Program-made: the position numbers and the translations under genes
DNA from: Massospora cicadina
Lineage: Eukaryota; Entomophthoromycota; Entomophthoromycetes; Entomophthorales; Entomophthoraceae
Length of the DNA: 64,000 bases
Direction: 5' to 3'
Assembly (NCBI GenBank): GCA_022478985.1
Contig: JAKSZP010005262.1
Location: 1-64,000 of the forward strand
Notes under the pieces: generated by a model
What the model saw: the letters and a program-made list of their open reading frames with translations, nothing else
Databases searched by the model: none
What the model was told of the DNA's origin: nothing
Shown here: positions 45,899 to 58,479 of the stretch, one piece after another
How the letters are laid out: each line of letters begins with the position of its first letter
Position numbering within the stretch: position 1 is the first letter of the stretch

Positions 45899-47193
45899 AT
45901 GTCTTATGAGAACAAACTAAAATTTTTTTGGATGGAACTGGAAACTGTCAACAAGAACAACCTTAACTTGGCGTCACAGGCCAATTTTGCTACATTGGAG
46001 AACGGGTGATGAAAGCTGAGGAAGAGGTCAAACATGTTGGAGAAATCAAAAATGACCTGGTGGAAAAGTCAACACCTTGAAGTGCAAGGAGGGTCCACAT
46101 ATTAAAGAAGTACTATTCCAGAAGTCTGAGAAAGAAGAAAATCGATAATGCTTAAGCCACTACCAAAACTTTGCTATTATTTAAAATGCATAGAAGAACT
46201 GGAGAATTACTATTGTGATTGCACGCAAATGAAGGTGGAAGAAGCTGACAACAACATGCAAAAAAACTCTAATCAGGGAGGTTCCACCACCCTTTCTATA
46301 AGCCAGGGTTGTTTGGATTAATTTTGGTAATGACGCCAAAGTTACTCCTATGGGAAATTAAGTCATCAGGCGTAACCCTGCCAGTGGAACCACAGACGAA
46401 TTTCCAAAAACACTGAAAATAACCGCATTCCATTGGGATAATGCCCTGTAAGTTTCCAATTATCCAAGATGATGATGTTTGCATCACCTGACTGACAAAA
46501 TGCAGTTACTTTCTTGAACTGCCTGAACACCGATTGTCAGAATCTATGTTACCCCATGTAAACAGGGAAAATTGGTCTTATAATGAGGCTAAGGAAGCCA
46601 TTATGAAAGAATTTAGAAGCCCTATGAAGATTCTTAATCGATAGAAGGCATTTATGGGCATTTAATTCTTAAATAATGAGACCCTAGCTTCTATTGTAGA
46701 CCAATTCTACCAGGAAGTACAGATCCTGGCCAGCGCAAAAGTGCTAACATATTTCAACACATGAATTGTGTCTCAAGCAGCACTTAAGTCCTATTGTGAT
46801 TTGCACCTAAAAATGTTTTCAGCTCTAGTGACACAGATGTCCAAATTTCATAAGGTGGATCACTTAAAAAATGTTAGGAGCGACCTTTTAGGCACCAAAG
46901 TGATCTTTCAAAGATATCTAGACTTGAGCAAAAATACTTTGAAATTTGCTGGGGCGAATATGGAGAAAAATCGAATTGTGGTAGAAATCAAACCCAAAGT
47001 ACAATAACAAGTGGACAAGACTCAGATTTGCTTCCAACAATGTGTGAGAACTGGACATTTAGCTGAACAACGTTGGAGCAAGAAACCCAAGGAGAAAGTT
47101 GCTCTAGTCCAGGCAAAGGATAAGGAAATCAGTCAAGAATTGGAGAAAGGACCCGTGGTATACACAAGGAAAAATATGTCACTGCAAGTATAA
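45899..47193 (+). pseudogene. element F gag
   Basis: Starts MSYENKLKF, aligned with MSYKDEIRK in G. The clearest pieces are 46768-47007 (LHLKMFSALVTQMSKFHKVD) and 47011-47193. The latter has CFQQCVRTGHLAEQRW followed by SKKPKEKVALVQAKDKE, a knuckle with altered spacing and no final Cys. The equivalent region of G aligns well, confirming the assignment. Confidence 0.75.
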
Positions 47194-48540
47194 CTGTTCC
47201 TCCCAACATATTGAAAATGATAAAATTTCTGACCTGTTTGTAGATGATAAAACAACTGACTCACTTTATCAGATTATTACCCTGGATGTGAACGCCATAA
47301 CCTGAGCCAAAGCAAATAGGATCAACTAAAAATAAAGAAAGAAGTGACATGGCCATATGCTCATCAGCTAGTGACAAGATTAGATCTGCTGAGAACCCAG
47401 AGAATTACTCAGGACGAGATTAAATGAGGCGAACATATTTCTCCCCATTAACGAGATTAAGGAATATTTTCTTATTTTATCCATGCAATTAATTCATAAT
47501 CTGATTCAGCGAATAAAGCGCTTTCTTTAAGTAGATTTCTTATTACAATACTCTGAGTTACCTATGCATATGTCATAGTCAACCAGATGGGAGTGTGGGT
47601 GATATTTGACAGTGGAGCGCCCATCAATATTGTTTTTAACCAGATTGGTGAAACAAATGAAGATTTCACTAGGCCTAGTGCTCCAGAAGGAATATGGAAT
47701 AATTGGAACAGATATTACAATATCCTTTGGAGCTTATAGTGCATTGTCACTTTGGTTTGGATTGCTTGTGGTATCAACTCCTGCCATAGTTTGGCTAATC
47801 AGAATTACAACATACATATAAGAACGGAATTCCTGAGAAAATATGGTGTGAAATTTGATTTTTAGGAGAATACCAAAACAAGTTATTGGGCAAACCCTGT
47901 CATTTAGTATATCAGAGAAGGAGAACTGCCGCTGATAAAGAAGAGAAAGTTTGTAAACTGATTTACAATGACAGCATTATTCCCATCCAGTACAAGTTAT
48001 TTGGACAAAACAGAGAAAATTGCCAAAGGTACTGGAAAATTGTGTGTTATCTTTGAGAATGAAAACAAAGAACACTATAACACCAGAAAACAAATTATGT
48101 TTAACACAGGGTTAATGCTTAAAACCCTGAAGCAATTTATATGGAGTTGACTTCAGCTCATGGTGGAAATTGAGGATTGAGCCATGAGTAGCACAAGAGA
48201 TTATTATGCCAGATTAAAGAAAAATTGTTCTACCGGTTAATCTGGGAGAAAAACCAATGAAGATAGAAAAAATCAAGTCATCATATTTCTACATCTAATC
48301 ATGATGGCGGAAATCAGTAAAGTCCATGATTTTGGAACATTAACCAAGATGGGATTACCAGCGGATGCTGATGTAAGCATCAAAGTTTTGGTCAATTAAG
48401 AGCGGGTGGCTGATTTATAAGAGCAACAGCAAAAAGATGTGGCCAATTATTTGAGAGATATTGGGTGATATTTGCCTAAGATGACCATGACCTGCGATGC
48501 GCAAAAAAACATGATCCATAAGGTCAACACTGTCATGGAA
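47194..48540 (+). pseudogene. element F protease region
   Basis: GVWVIFDSGAPINIVF carries an intact Asp-Ser-Gly triad (codons 47608-47616). NQNYNIHIRTEFLRKYGVKF near 47800 matches the same region in G (63800 on) and E. Later frames are short and broken, for example 47968-48150. Confidence 0.75.
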
Positions 48541-50290
48541 TCTGCTGATTAAAGTAAGATTGGGCTTCCAATTTGAATGTGTAACAACCATGTGGAAAGC
48601 TCAAATGCCAATGGCATAGCAGATCTGATTGCTTGTAGAAGGGATCCCCCATGATTCTTGTGAAAGAAATAAAAGTTAGAGAACATACCAAAGGCCCCAT
48701 ATCAAACCAAATGGCTGCAATGGGGGCAACCGCAGGTCTTGCTGGGGCATCACCCAAGGATGGGAGAGGCAATGAGGATGACCAATCCTCTTGGGTTTGC
48801 AGTTTATGACCTTTGGGCTCTTTTTCCAAACATTCTGGTAATGTCTCATCATAATAAAAGCTCTGGAAAGTATTTAAATTTTCATAATTTTGAAAATGCT
48901 GATTGGGTTCACAAATAAAAATAAATCAAATTAAATTAATTTTACTATCAGGAGACCTTGAACGTAGCCTTGCACCCATTGAGGGGTTTCACAATGGGTT
49001 GAGGGGTTGGGGACATCACTGGGACAGCGGATAAAATTTATAAACTGGTTTGGGTTGGATTGGCCCTTGGTGAGATGGCCCCGATAGTCTGGTGCCTGGT
49101 TACCAACTTTCAGTTGTGAGGATGGTAATTTCTCTCATCCAAATGGTGAATGGTGATTAACAGAGATGGCCTCATTCCACATGAATTGCGCAGAACCACC
49201 ATCAGATCAGTAGGGTGAATTAGTCCAAATTCTCTGACTATTTTGCAAAATGGGAGGTGGACATAGCTTTTCTGCTGGGTGCCAAAGGGGAAGCAGATTG
49301 TTAAAAAGAGTTTGGCAGAACCAAAAGCTCTTTGAAAACTGTGGATTGGCGTTGTGCGCCCATGGAAAAATCTTTGATCATCATGATCTATGATTGATGG
49401 GCTGCTGGATCAATGGCTTGGTGGGAACACTCAATGACCATTGACCCTAAAACGCATATTGCTACATACTTCACAGTGTTAGGTGAAAGTATATTGAAAA
49501 GAGGTGGAGTCTGCGGAGAATATATGGTAAGAATCAGTTTAATTTATAACTTAAGAGGAAAAATGGACTGAAAACTGCCCCTTTCAGAGCAGTCGCTTTA
49601 TATCAAAAAATGGGGAAAAGGGGAGGTCATGGGTGTGTTATCTTGGACAGCGGCAGCTGACTTACTCAAAGTACTCATCTTGGCTTGGGGCATTATCAGC
49701 CTGCTTATGAAAAAGGTCATAAAAGCTCAGGCAATATACTATTCTGATCTTTCAGGGCGGGACCCTCACAGATCCAAACTAGAGCGGATTTGCTCAGATA
49801 AAAGGGGTGGTAGAAATGGACTTCATCAAGGTCAATTCCAAAAAAATTTTAAAGATTTTTAAAATTTTTGACAACAGATTCTTGACTCAGATTAACTTTC
49901 CCAGACCTTAAATTTCGGATTCAGTGTTCTGGACCAGTTTTCCTGAATCAGGAACCATTTCCTGTGTTTTTGAGGCCGATTTTTCTCCTTTCCAAGAAAA
50001 TGAAGGATGGAGGGGTGGAGGCTAGTGGAGGATGGAGGTGCTGTTGGAGACTTCTAGCCTGGATTACCTCCCTACAAACCTCCTTTAATCCTTTCAAAAA
50101 GGGAAAAAGCAGCCAAGGGGAATACTGTGGAGGGATTCTTTGGGGTCAATGCGGTTACCAAACGTTCATCAACCACACGTACCAAGTCCCACAGATGAGC
50201 CAAGGGCTCCATAGGGGCATTAGGCCCCTTCTTCTTCGTATAAGGGACCTTTTCCCGGTCCAACCCAAGAGGTTGGCTCTCTAGACTTAC
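48541..50290. other. insert-like stretch between F protease and RT
   Basis: GC-richer than the F flanks and without gypsy phrases on the + strand. On the minus strand 48829-48533 is open for 98 codons (PLPSLGDAPARPAVAPIAAI) and 50398-50072 for 108 codons, neither recognised. It may be a separate insertion; its ends and any duplication could not be found. Confidence 0.4.
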
Positions 50291-51140
50291 AAACACTGGG
50301 GTATATCCGCCATTAAAATTGCAACTAGAATGACAGTCTTTAATTTCTGAACCTGTGATCAGCGAAGAAATCAGCAAGCTAGTTGAGCATGGCCTCATAG
50401 TTCTTTTGGCAAGTCCATTGGTAAATCAATCTTTAATTGTGAAAAAGAAGAACGGATCAAATTTAACTAGTTATCAATTATTACCAATTAAATAAAATCA
50501 CTAAGAAGGACTCTTTTCCATTGCTAATGATTGATGACGTGATCAATCGCCTAGGGAATGCCAAGTACTTTTTAGAGATGGACTAGATTTTTGGATAATG
50601 GCAAATTGATTTTCCAAAAGAGGATCAAAAAAATTTGCTATAATTACCGCACATGGACTTACCAACTGACCCAAATGCCCCAGGTATTGTGCAATGTGAT
50701 GGCGACATTCCAGAGCAATGGACTCTATTCTCAGTTATTTTGAAGTTATCCTGCGCTTTAGTCTACTTTAAGATATCTATATGTCCAGCAGGAGCTTCAT
50801 GGACCATTTAGAGAATTAAAAAGAAGTGTTCAAGCGCCTAGCAACGTTAAACTTGCAGATCAAGCCAATGAATTGTCATTTCTTCAACAAGGAGCTTGAG
50901 TACTTAGGGTTTGTGGTAAACTCCATTGGGCTGCAACCCAGCCGCAGAAGATTACAGCTAGAAAATGGATGTCAATCCTAAAGAGCGTTCTGGATATCCA
51001 AGTATTTCTTGGCATGGTTGTCTTCTATCAATAATTCATAAAAGATTTCGCCAGAATTGAGGACCATTATTCCCCTTTACTCAAGGATCAAAATGGATTC
51101 ATGTGGAACAATGAAGCCAAAGGATTGTGTGATGAGGTAT
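50291..51140 (+). pseudogene. element F reverse transcriptase
   Basis: RT start: EPVISEEISKLVEHGLIVLL, then LIVKKKNGSNL; palm: LGNAKYF, then WQIDFPKEDQKN. The catalytic box at 50764-50777 is hit by a base change and a one-base deletion after TAC TTT, so YxDD is lost and the frame shifts. The thumb reads MSSRSFMDHLEN, a stop, then KEVFKRLATLNLQIKPMNCH and FFNKELEYLGFVVNSIG. Confidence 0.82.
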
Positions 51141-51610
51141 GCTTATATTTGATGACCAGTCTCGTCTTTCAAATACCAGAATTTTGATTGAGAATTAATC
51201 ATCAAAAAGATGCTTCAGTGGACAGCGATTGGTGCAATTTAAGTTAAGTGGATGATGATGGGGAAGGACATAGGTGGCCTATGTGAGCAGAACACTAACT
51301 TTAGCATCAAGAAATTACACCGTTATAAGCGCAAATGCAACGCAGTAATCTATTCATGCAAGCTATTCTGAGTTTATATCTATAAAACACACTTTAGAGT
51401 GTTAACTGACCACTCATCTTTACGCTGGCTCCATAACCTAAAGAAATCAGAGAGGCAACTGGTTTATTGGGATTTAAAACTACAAGCCTACGATTTTGAG
51501 ATAATAAACAAAGCAGTTTCAGCACACAAGAATGCTGACAGAATTTCAAGGGTACCTTCTTTTAAGTTATCTATCATCAAGTGGATGAGTTAAGCCCAAA
51601 GTATGATTGA
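51141..51610 (+). pseudogene. element F RNase H
   Basis: An open piece at 51399-51593 reads LTDHSSLRWLHNLKKSERQL and WDLKLQAYDFEIINKAVSAH, then KNADRISR, the C-terminal half of the domain with the catalytic Asp of TDHSSL. The N-terminal half (51170-51390) is broken. Confidence 0.8.
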
Positions 51611-52790
51611 AGGCAATATTGGGGACCATCACTGAATAATTCAAGATGCGCAAATGAAAGCAATGAAAAAATTGATATGAAAAATGGACAATCATAAAAT
51701 GATTGAGGGCAAACCATTTTTAATCTCAAAGCTGTCAGAATGAGTGGATATTATCTGAACCTCACATATAATCATCAGCCATGGTGGCCTAAGGAAAACC
51801 ATGGACCATATCCACCAGTAACACTTGAAATGATCAAATATGATGTCACAAACTATCTGGCCTGTTGCGTATAATGCCAACTTCATAAGCTTCATAAAGA
51901 TATAACGAAATACTGGCTAGTACACCCTGGGTTCACTTGGCACATGGTGTTATAGATGTGATGGGATCCTTGAGTATCAGTAATAGAGGAGTTTATACAT
52001 CATAGTGGCAATAGACCAAATGACTAGATGGGTAGAAACAAAATCCCTTAGCAAAGTGGATGCTACAAGCTTGACAAGATCCTCTAGGACCAATTAATTT
52101 ACCAGCACGGATTCCCGCAAGTTTTTTTGAGCTAAAAAAGCCAATTATACCTCCTATGTGATCCCAAGGATGAAAGAACTGATTGAGATTTGGGAAATGG
52201 TATCCATTCCATATCACCCAGAAACAATTGTAATGGGAGAATGAGTTAACAGACTGCTAGCTGCGATGCTGAGGAAATTGATTGTTGGAAAACTTCCGTT
52301 TTAGAACATATCTAGGTTGGTTACCTATGACTACAATATTAATCATTATACGTTGACAGTGAAAACGCCATTTGAACTATTATATGGATTGGGAAAGCAT
52401 TATCACCAATTTTTTATTCTGCCATAGAACAAGCATTGAGTATGATCTATAATCAACACCTGAACTTACTGACAAGTATTAAGATCGAACTACAATTGCA
52501 GGCATATGATACCACCTTGGAGAAATGGATTAAAGAAAAGACAATGGATGACATGAACTGACCAGCGATACAAGAGTAGCATGTGGGAGATAAGGTATTC
52601 TATTATGGCACGCATGGTTTTAGAGAAGAAATAAGCTGGTTGCTTTGTGGTTGGGTCCATTTGAGGTTTTTCAAGTTGGTGAATGATGCCTAAGCAAATA
52701 AATACATCACAGCTGGTCGTATAGTGAACTGTATTCATTTGAAATATCTCAAGTATTGGATTTAGGGGAATAATAAGTTGAAATGTTCCC
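51611..52790 (+). pseudogene. element F integrase
   Basis: Heavily interrupted. SHGGLRKTMDHIHQ near 51776 is the zinc-binding start; core phrases near 51960-52260 include IPYHPET (52205) and MGE-NRLL; FELLYGLGK-like bases lie near 52370; the C-terminal domain near 52640 reads LVALWLGPFEVFQVGE and LYSFEISQVLDLGE. No chromodomain. Confidence 0.75.
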
Positions 52791-53657
52791 AAAAGACTAA
52801 TGAATCCACTAAAATAGGTTAAGTCCTAGTGTGTTACTCAAGTCCTAGGAAGGGACCGCTGAACCATGATAGATGGTTAAGTTTTAAAAATAGAACTCTT
52901 AACCACAATAGCTGGTTAAGTTCAAAAACGGACTAAAGAACAAGAGTAGGGGAACCAGAAAGATGAACCTCTGAACCTACTTGTAGGTTAGGTCCAGTTG
53001 CAAAAAAAGAGAAAAAAATTCATAAGAAAAAATACAAATAATAATACAATAAAAAAATCATAAAGAAATAATATATATAAATAAAGATGCAAAAAATATA
53101 TTATATTCCTAATAATATTTTACACCATCAAAAAACTGTTTTGTTCCCTTATGTTATCAGTAGGACCAACTCAGGTTGAAACTAGGTTCACCGTGAATAG
53201 TCCCAAGGTGCTGGAATGAACAAACATAATGTTAGGTTCAGGATGGGCTGAAATTAGATCCTTCAGAAAGAAGACCTATGTAATGAAACCCAGCCTGTGG
53301 GAATACAGGAACAAAGGGATTGAGGAAGCTGGCCAAGAAGAACTTTAAATGACAAAATGTCATTTAACCCCAACCTGGAGCATACAAGTTTTCCAGACCT
53401 TTTATCTGTAACAACACCCAAACTAGGCTGGCGCAGCATGGGGCTATATAAACCACACTCTGAAGATGCGGCAGCAAGGAGGACGCAGAAAGGAAATGCT
53501 CTAAGAAGAAGGATTACTCAGAGATCTATTGACCTAAGGAAACGTGATGGACCAAGAGAACTCCAATTTATCCTATGCTGGTGGACTCAGTCAAGATTGA
53601 AGAGGCGTATGCTTCCTGAAAATCTTTATCTCTGGATAATCTGTCAATAATGGGGAT
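52791..53657 (+). other. element F 3' non-coding region with palindromes
   Basis: Between integrase and 3' LTR. Three imperfect palindromes of the type GAACC-N-GGTTAAGTT occur at 52859-52884, 52898-52923 and 52971-52995. A 97-codon + frame at 53357-53650, rich in Arg, has no known signature. AATGGGGAT directly before the LTR could be the purine tract. Confidence 0.55.
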
Positions 53658-54733
53658 TGGTGGGATTTTAATATTCCAACATTACCCATCTTAAATGATT
53701 ATATAACTTCTGCTTGTCCAAAGTGGGATTCATCTTGCTAGTGGATTTTGGAGATACCAATTATATATGATAACTATTGCTAGGAGAATTATCCTGAATG
53801 AGTATTTAGAATTCTTCAGGTTTTGATCCACAGATTGTAATGTTTTTTGGGAGGAATCATAAACAATAACAAGTGATTAGGTTGTTGATTGTACATATTA
53901 ATAATCTCATCAACCTGTAGGAGTTGATCGATTTAGTTGAAGATTGACTAAGAGGTTTATGAGCAGCTAGGAGAATGATGCCACCTCTGATAAGCACCTT
54001 TAAGTTACCTTTTTGGCATTGCGACCTACTGTTTATGGGTAAGAGTCCCATTAACTAAGCATGTTTTTACTATTATGTAATTCAATGAGGATTAAGTGGA
54101 GGCGATGGGAAATGCCCTTTGTTTCAACTAAGAAGAGTTGCATTGAGATTCAGTGAAGGATTTAACTAAGCCTATAAGGAAGATCATCATATGGAGGACC
54201 CTGGAGGGTTAATTCATTGGTAACAGCTTTCATATCCAAATGGGGCGCCAACAGAAACGTTTTGCACCAAGTTCCCTGATAATATCCCTTACATTTTCCT
54301 AAATGAAGTAGTTAGAAGATAGTTACAGATAAGGTATTTACAACTACTTTGATAGTTTAGACTTTTTGCTCTTGAGAATAGAGCTGGAAGGATAAAAAAT
54401 TCTCAGTCATTTTATTTTTATTTCCGCTGCCTCTGCGTGATGATAAGAGAAGAACCTCTGAACCTAATCCTAGGTTAAGTTCACAGAAGAGGTAGAAGTC
54501 ACACCAATATTCCAGAATAATTGAAGATTAGGACATGTACTAGTTTATAGTTGTACCTAATAATCATCTTGGCTATCAGAAGCTCAACTAGCGTACTAGC
54601 CTTCATACTATTTCTGCCTATTCAATTCATTATCAAAAATTCAGACAATACACATACAAAGAACCTGTGCAGTCAATCAGAGAAATGAAGCGACTACTAT
54701 CAGATAAGAGTAAACGGCTCTTAAAATTTAACA
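53658..54733 (+). repeat. element F 3' LTR
   Basis: TGGTGGGA start, TTTAACA end. Contains another palindrome, CTGAACCTA-N4-AGGTTAAGTTC, at 54458-54482. Confidence 0.85.
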
Positions 54734-54736
54734 GCC

Positions 54737-55882
54737 TGTTGGGATTTTTGTCCATATGTCCAGCTGACTAGATTACCATGGATTGCTAGGGGATAATTCC
54801 CTAAATGCAAAATAAATTGGATATCAGTTGACCCTGAATTCAGGGTAACTATGTTCGGAAGATTTTAGGTTATATGCCTGGGTTGAATCCAGTGGGGATT
54901 AATCTGAATAAATGCTTATGATCTTGTTGGGCAGAGTTGCCAATGAAATGGGGGCATCTGATAGTTGATTAACAATCAGGCGTACCAATTGGGATCAGTC
55001 AGGTTTCATCTCTGACTGATTGGGAATTTAAGGATTAAGTTGTGAGCAAGTGATGTCGCCTGCAACTAGAAAATCAATCTGTTGGTTTGCGACCTGCCTT
55101 AATGGTAACAAGTCCCATTACCTAAGCAGGTCGCTTGCCAAATATGGTTGGTTTTCTTGGATCAAGAGGAAAACGTTAGGGACATGCTTTCTGACTCTTT
55201 CCGTTTTAGGTCTTGAGGATGTCCAAAGACATAATCCTAGCCAGGATGAGGAAGACCATAGCTGTTGAAACGTGGATGTTTAATTCAACAGCAACTGCTG
55301 CTGTTTCATTAAGGAGATTCCAACTGAGGGTTAGGTGACGAATTCCCCACAATAAATTCTCTAAAGAATTCACTAAGAAATAATCATCAATTACCAGATC
55401 AATTAACAGATAAATACTAGAGTATTATCTAGTATACTTTATCAGAATCCATTTAGTGTTCTATTCTTTCTCAAGGAAATTATTGCTGTGTGCTCTAATT
55501 GGGAGACTCTTTAGGATAAAGAGTAAGTATCTGAGTGGGGATCCAGAGAAGAAGAAGAATTGAATTAGGGGATTGCTGCCAACTGTGTGTCATAGAGAGA
55601 AATCATAAACATGGATTTGAGCGTAGATTGAGCTATGCAGCACCAGGGAACAAATCCTTATTCAGGATATCATAAGTATTTTAGATAAAATACTGGTCGA
55701 GCGTTGGACTAAAATCTAATACTTCAATTTAACTAAACATAATAGTCGCCATACTATTATTAACGATTAAATCATCTACTATCATACAGCGCAGAGAATT
55801 GCACAAAACCTGAACCTGTGCAGTTTTTATTTTTATAGGTATTATTAACTGAGAATAATCAGAAAGCCTATAAATCTTAACA
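54737..55882 (+). repeat. element G 5' LTR
   Basis: TGTTGGGATT start and TCTTAACA end, 1146 bp. It shares blocks with the F LTRs (GTGATG-CGCCTG, GACCTGC, AAGTCCCATTACCTAAGCAG) but is clearly a different subfamily. Confidence 0.8.
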
Positions 55883-55884
55883 AT

Positions 55885-55900
55885 TGGTGCTCATTACAGG
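55885..55900 (+). promoter_or_regulatory. primer-binding site of element G
   Basis: TGGTGCTCATTACAGG, two bases after the LTR end; same signature as in C, E and F. Confidence 0.8.
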
Positions 55901-55930
55901 ATTTAGTTGAGTAGAAGAGATTAGAACGTG

Positions 55931-57608
55931 ATGTCATATAAAGATGAGATAAGAAAAGTATTGATGAAGTTGGCAACCGTTAACCAGAACGCCATAAAAT
56001 CAGTGGACCATCAAGAATTTGCAGCCTTGGAGTAGAGAGTCGCCAAGATAGAGGAAGAGGTCAATAATGTCATGAGATTCTGAAATGAGTTACTTGGAAA
56101 AGTAACTTCATTGAAGAATAATGAAGGGGACTTAAATTAGGAAGTGTTATATCTGAAAATGGAGCATGAAGCGGATCATGTTCGTTTAAAAGCATTCAGC
56201 ATAGATATTGAGCAGCTGATTAAACAGGTTGAGGAGTTAAAGACTCACAAATGCAAATTTGGGCCATATGCAGCGACTGACGCTGAAGAAAGAACACCCC
56301 ATATGCTAATTGGAAAGATGAATACCTCAAGAACTATTTGCCTACTTTTACCACTATTTTGGAGATACGCCTGAAATTACTCTCACAAGTGAGCTAATTA
56401 GCTGAACCCAAAGAGGTGGCTACAGAAACCTAGGAGAAATTCAAAATGACACCGAAATTACAACTTTCCATCAGGATAACGCCCCAGCATTTTTTCAATT
56501 GTTTAATAAGACAATGTATGGATATGGTGATTGCTAAAAGGCATTGACGGTGATGAATTGCCTATTTGCTGATTGTCAAAACCTAGTGTTTCCCCATCTA
56601 GAGGAGGACAGCTGGTCATACGCAGAGGGCAAAGTGGCCATTATGAAGGAATTTGGAAGCCTGACATGCATGTCGAAGTGCAAATAAGAGTTATGGGCAT
56701 TCAATTCCATAAAGATGAATCCTTAGAAAGCTTTGCTAATCGTTTCTACCAAGGAATTACAAATCCTTGTTGGAGTGAAAGGTCTGGATGATTTTGATGC
56801 CCATACTGCATTACAAGCGGTTCTTCAGCCCTACCACAATTTGCACCAAATGGTTTCTTCCATGTTCATGACAGAAATTACCACCTCTCAGATGGTAGAC
56901 AATTTTTAAATCTTGGGAGCTACCTTTAATTTTACAAAGAGAATTTTCAAATCAAACCCAGTATGAAATTCAAACTCCACGAAATGGAACAAAGGCGCTA
57001 AGGAATTGAGTAATTGTAATGTTATGGGGAATAAGCTCAAAGACTTTAAACGGATTTATAAGAAGGAGAAAGTCTTTTAACAGTGTGGAGGAAAGGGACA
57101 TTTCGCTGTACATTTCAAGAAACCCAAGGATCAAATCAACGTGGTCCAAGCAAAAAAGTATACAACTGCAAAGGAGTTAGGAAAAGGGCCAACGGCCTAG
57201 ATGGGGAACAGTCTAGAGCTGCAGAGAAGCCTGTTCCTCCTGATATTATGAACAAGGAAATTGAGATCAGTGATTTGTTCATGGATGAAGAAATACAGGA
57301 TCAGCTATATCAAGTAGTCAATTTGGACATGAATGCTGTAACAATATCTGGGACTAAGGGGTTCAACCCTTAGATAATCAAAGAAGTAGATCAGCCATAT
57401 GCCTGACAACTTGCAGACAAGATTCAAGCTTCAGATTACTCTGAAGTATTGACCAAAGTTTTAATAGATAAGGCAAACCTGCTAATCCCCCTCAGCGCGA
57501 TCAAGGAAAAATTCCTGATTTATTTGCGCTAATCGTTTACACACTTGATTCAGCTAATAATGCCGTTATACACTCATTAAATACTATCTTACAATACTAC
57601 AAGTGTAT
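55931..57608 (+). pseudogene. element G gag
   Basis: Starts MSYKDEIRKVLMKLATVNQN and continues with an in-frame stop, then VAKIEEEVNNV, a coiled-coil-like N-terminus. Pieces at 56144-56374 (IEQLIKQVEELKTHKCKFGP) and 56680-56760 (FHKDESLESFANRFYQ) follow. A knuckle remnant near 57075-57115 reads QCGGKGHFAVHF, with two of the three Cys lost. The last part (57241-57373, ISDLFMDEEIQDQLYQVVNL) is the spacer before protease, matching ISDLFVDDK in F. Confidence 0.8.
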
Positions 57609-57613
57609 GTATA
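57609..57613. repeat. target-site duplication of element H (GTATA), left
   Basis: GTATA directly before the TGTTAGG end; exact copy at 63554-63558. Confidence 0.92.
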
Positions 57614-58454
57614 TGTTAGGAGAGTGTCTATAACTCTCCATTTCACAGCGGGGCAGTGCTTGGTGCACAAGACCAACGCCAGGAAACTAGACATTAGAAT
57701 AAAATTAATTATTGCCCAGCAGAGGGTGCTGGAGCAATAATAATTTAAGCACAGAAATGCTAGAATTAACCAGCCAAAATTGTCGCAGTGCACAAGGAGT
57801 GAAGGGGTAAATGACCCAGGTTGGAGGGTACCTGGGCGGACCAATGGTGCGCGAGGTGAGAATTGGATTGTGTTTAGGATGGCAAGCTTAATGGAGCGCG
57901 AGATCTCCTAAAAGAGTTTTGTGCACAGGATCGTTAAAATAAGCATAAAGTAAAATGGTATACGAGGAAAAATTTTATTGGGAAGTCAACCAACAAGGAA
58001 TGTTGGTCGGGGAAAATGCATTAGAGCACAAGCGTGGGAATTAGGGTTATGCTGCAGTGGGCCCAAGAACCAACTCACCAATAGGGCAACACTGCCATCC
58101 GTGTTGGTAGAATTGGCTGGAACTGACTTCACTCATTGATCAATTGAAGTTGAATCTGACCCAAGCGCATTATTTTGAAAATGGAACGGGATTCAAAACC
58201 CTGCTCCTCAATAAATCAAATCAAACCGTCTGTGTTCATTTGGTAGAATGTTTGTTTTAACGCCTGGCTTGTCATCAGGGGCTGGGCGTTTGTCACACCA
58301 CTGATCCCAACCTGGGCATATTTTGCCCAAACCCAGCATTGGCCCGTGGTATTCCTTAGGTCAGGAAGGGCCTGCAACTTCACCCTCTGGGCCTCCTGGC
58401 GCCCAGCCTTGTCTTTGGGGTTGATCCCCACTATTATGTAATGTTCACATGACA
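57614..58454 (-). repeat. element H 3' LTR
   Basis: TGTTAGG to CATGACA in + orientation. A hairpin at the outer end, GGAGAGT-N7-ACTCTCC (57619-57639), is kept in both LTRs. AATAAA on the minus strand lies at 57979-57974, just downstream (in RNA sense) of the proposed self-primer (57994-57984). Confidence 0.95.
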
Positions 58455-58475
58455 TTACTCTCTCCTCCCAATGGG
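58455..58475 (-). promoter_or_regulatory. polypurine tract of element H
   Basis: Minus strand reads GGGAGGAGAGAGTAA just before the TGTCATG start of the 3' LTR. Confidence 0.8.
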
Positions 58476-58479
58476 GCTC

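Larger units (their letters stand above)
44651..54733 (+). mobile_element. element F: long-LTR Ty3/gypsy element
   Basis: Two related sequences of about 1.1 kb (44651-about 45795 and 53658-54733) flank gag, protease, RT, RNase H and integrase remains on the + strand. Both LTRs start TG(T/G)TGGGA; the right one ends AACA. The flanking bases (GCCCT left, GCC right) do not form a clear duplication, because element G starts three bases after the right LTR. An unexplained stretch of about 1.75 kb lies between protease and RT. Confidence 0.85.

Noticed and set aside
50072..50398. 108-codon minus-strand ORF
   Set aside because: Overlaps the start of the F RT on the opposite strand and has no signature; kept only as part of the unassigned insert.
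53357..53650. 97-codon + strand ORF as an envelope-like gene of F
   Set aside because: Too short, Arg-rich, no signal peptide or membrane segment, no homologue visible in G or E.
57584..57844. 86-codon ORF repeated almost exactly at 62653-62943
   Set aside because: The repetition comes from the two H LTRs, not from a duplicated gene.
58216..58455. ORF repeated at 63231-63530
   Set aside because: Also LTR sequence in duplicate; no protein family.
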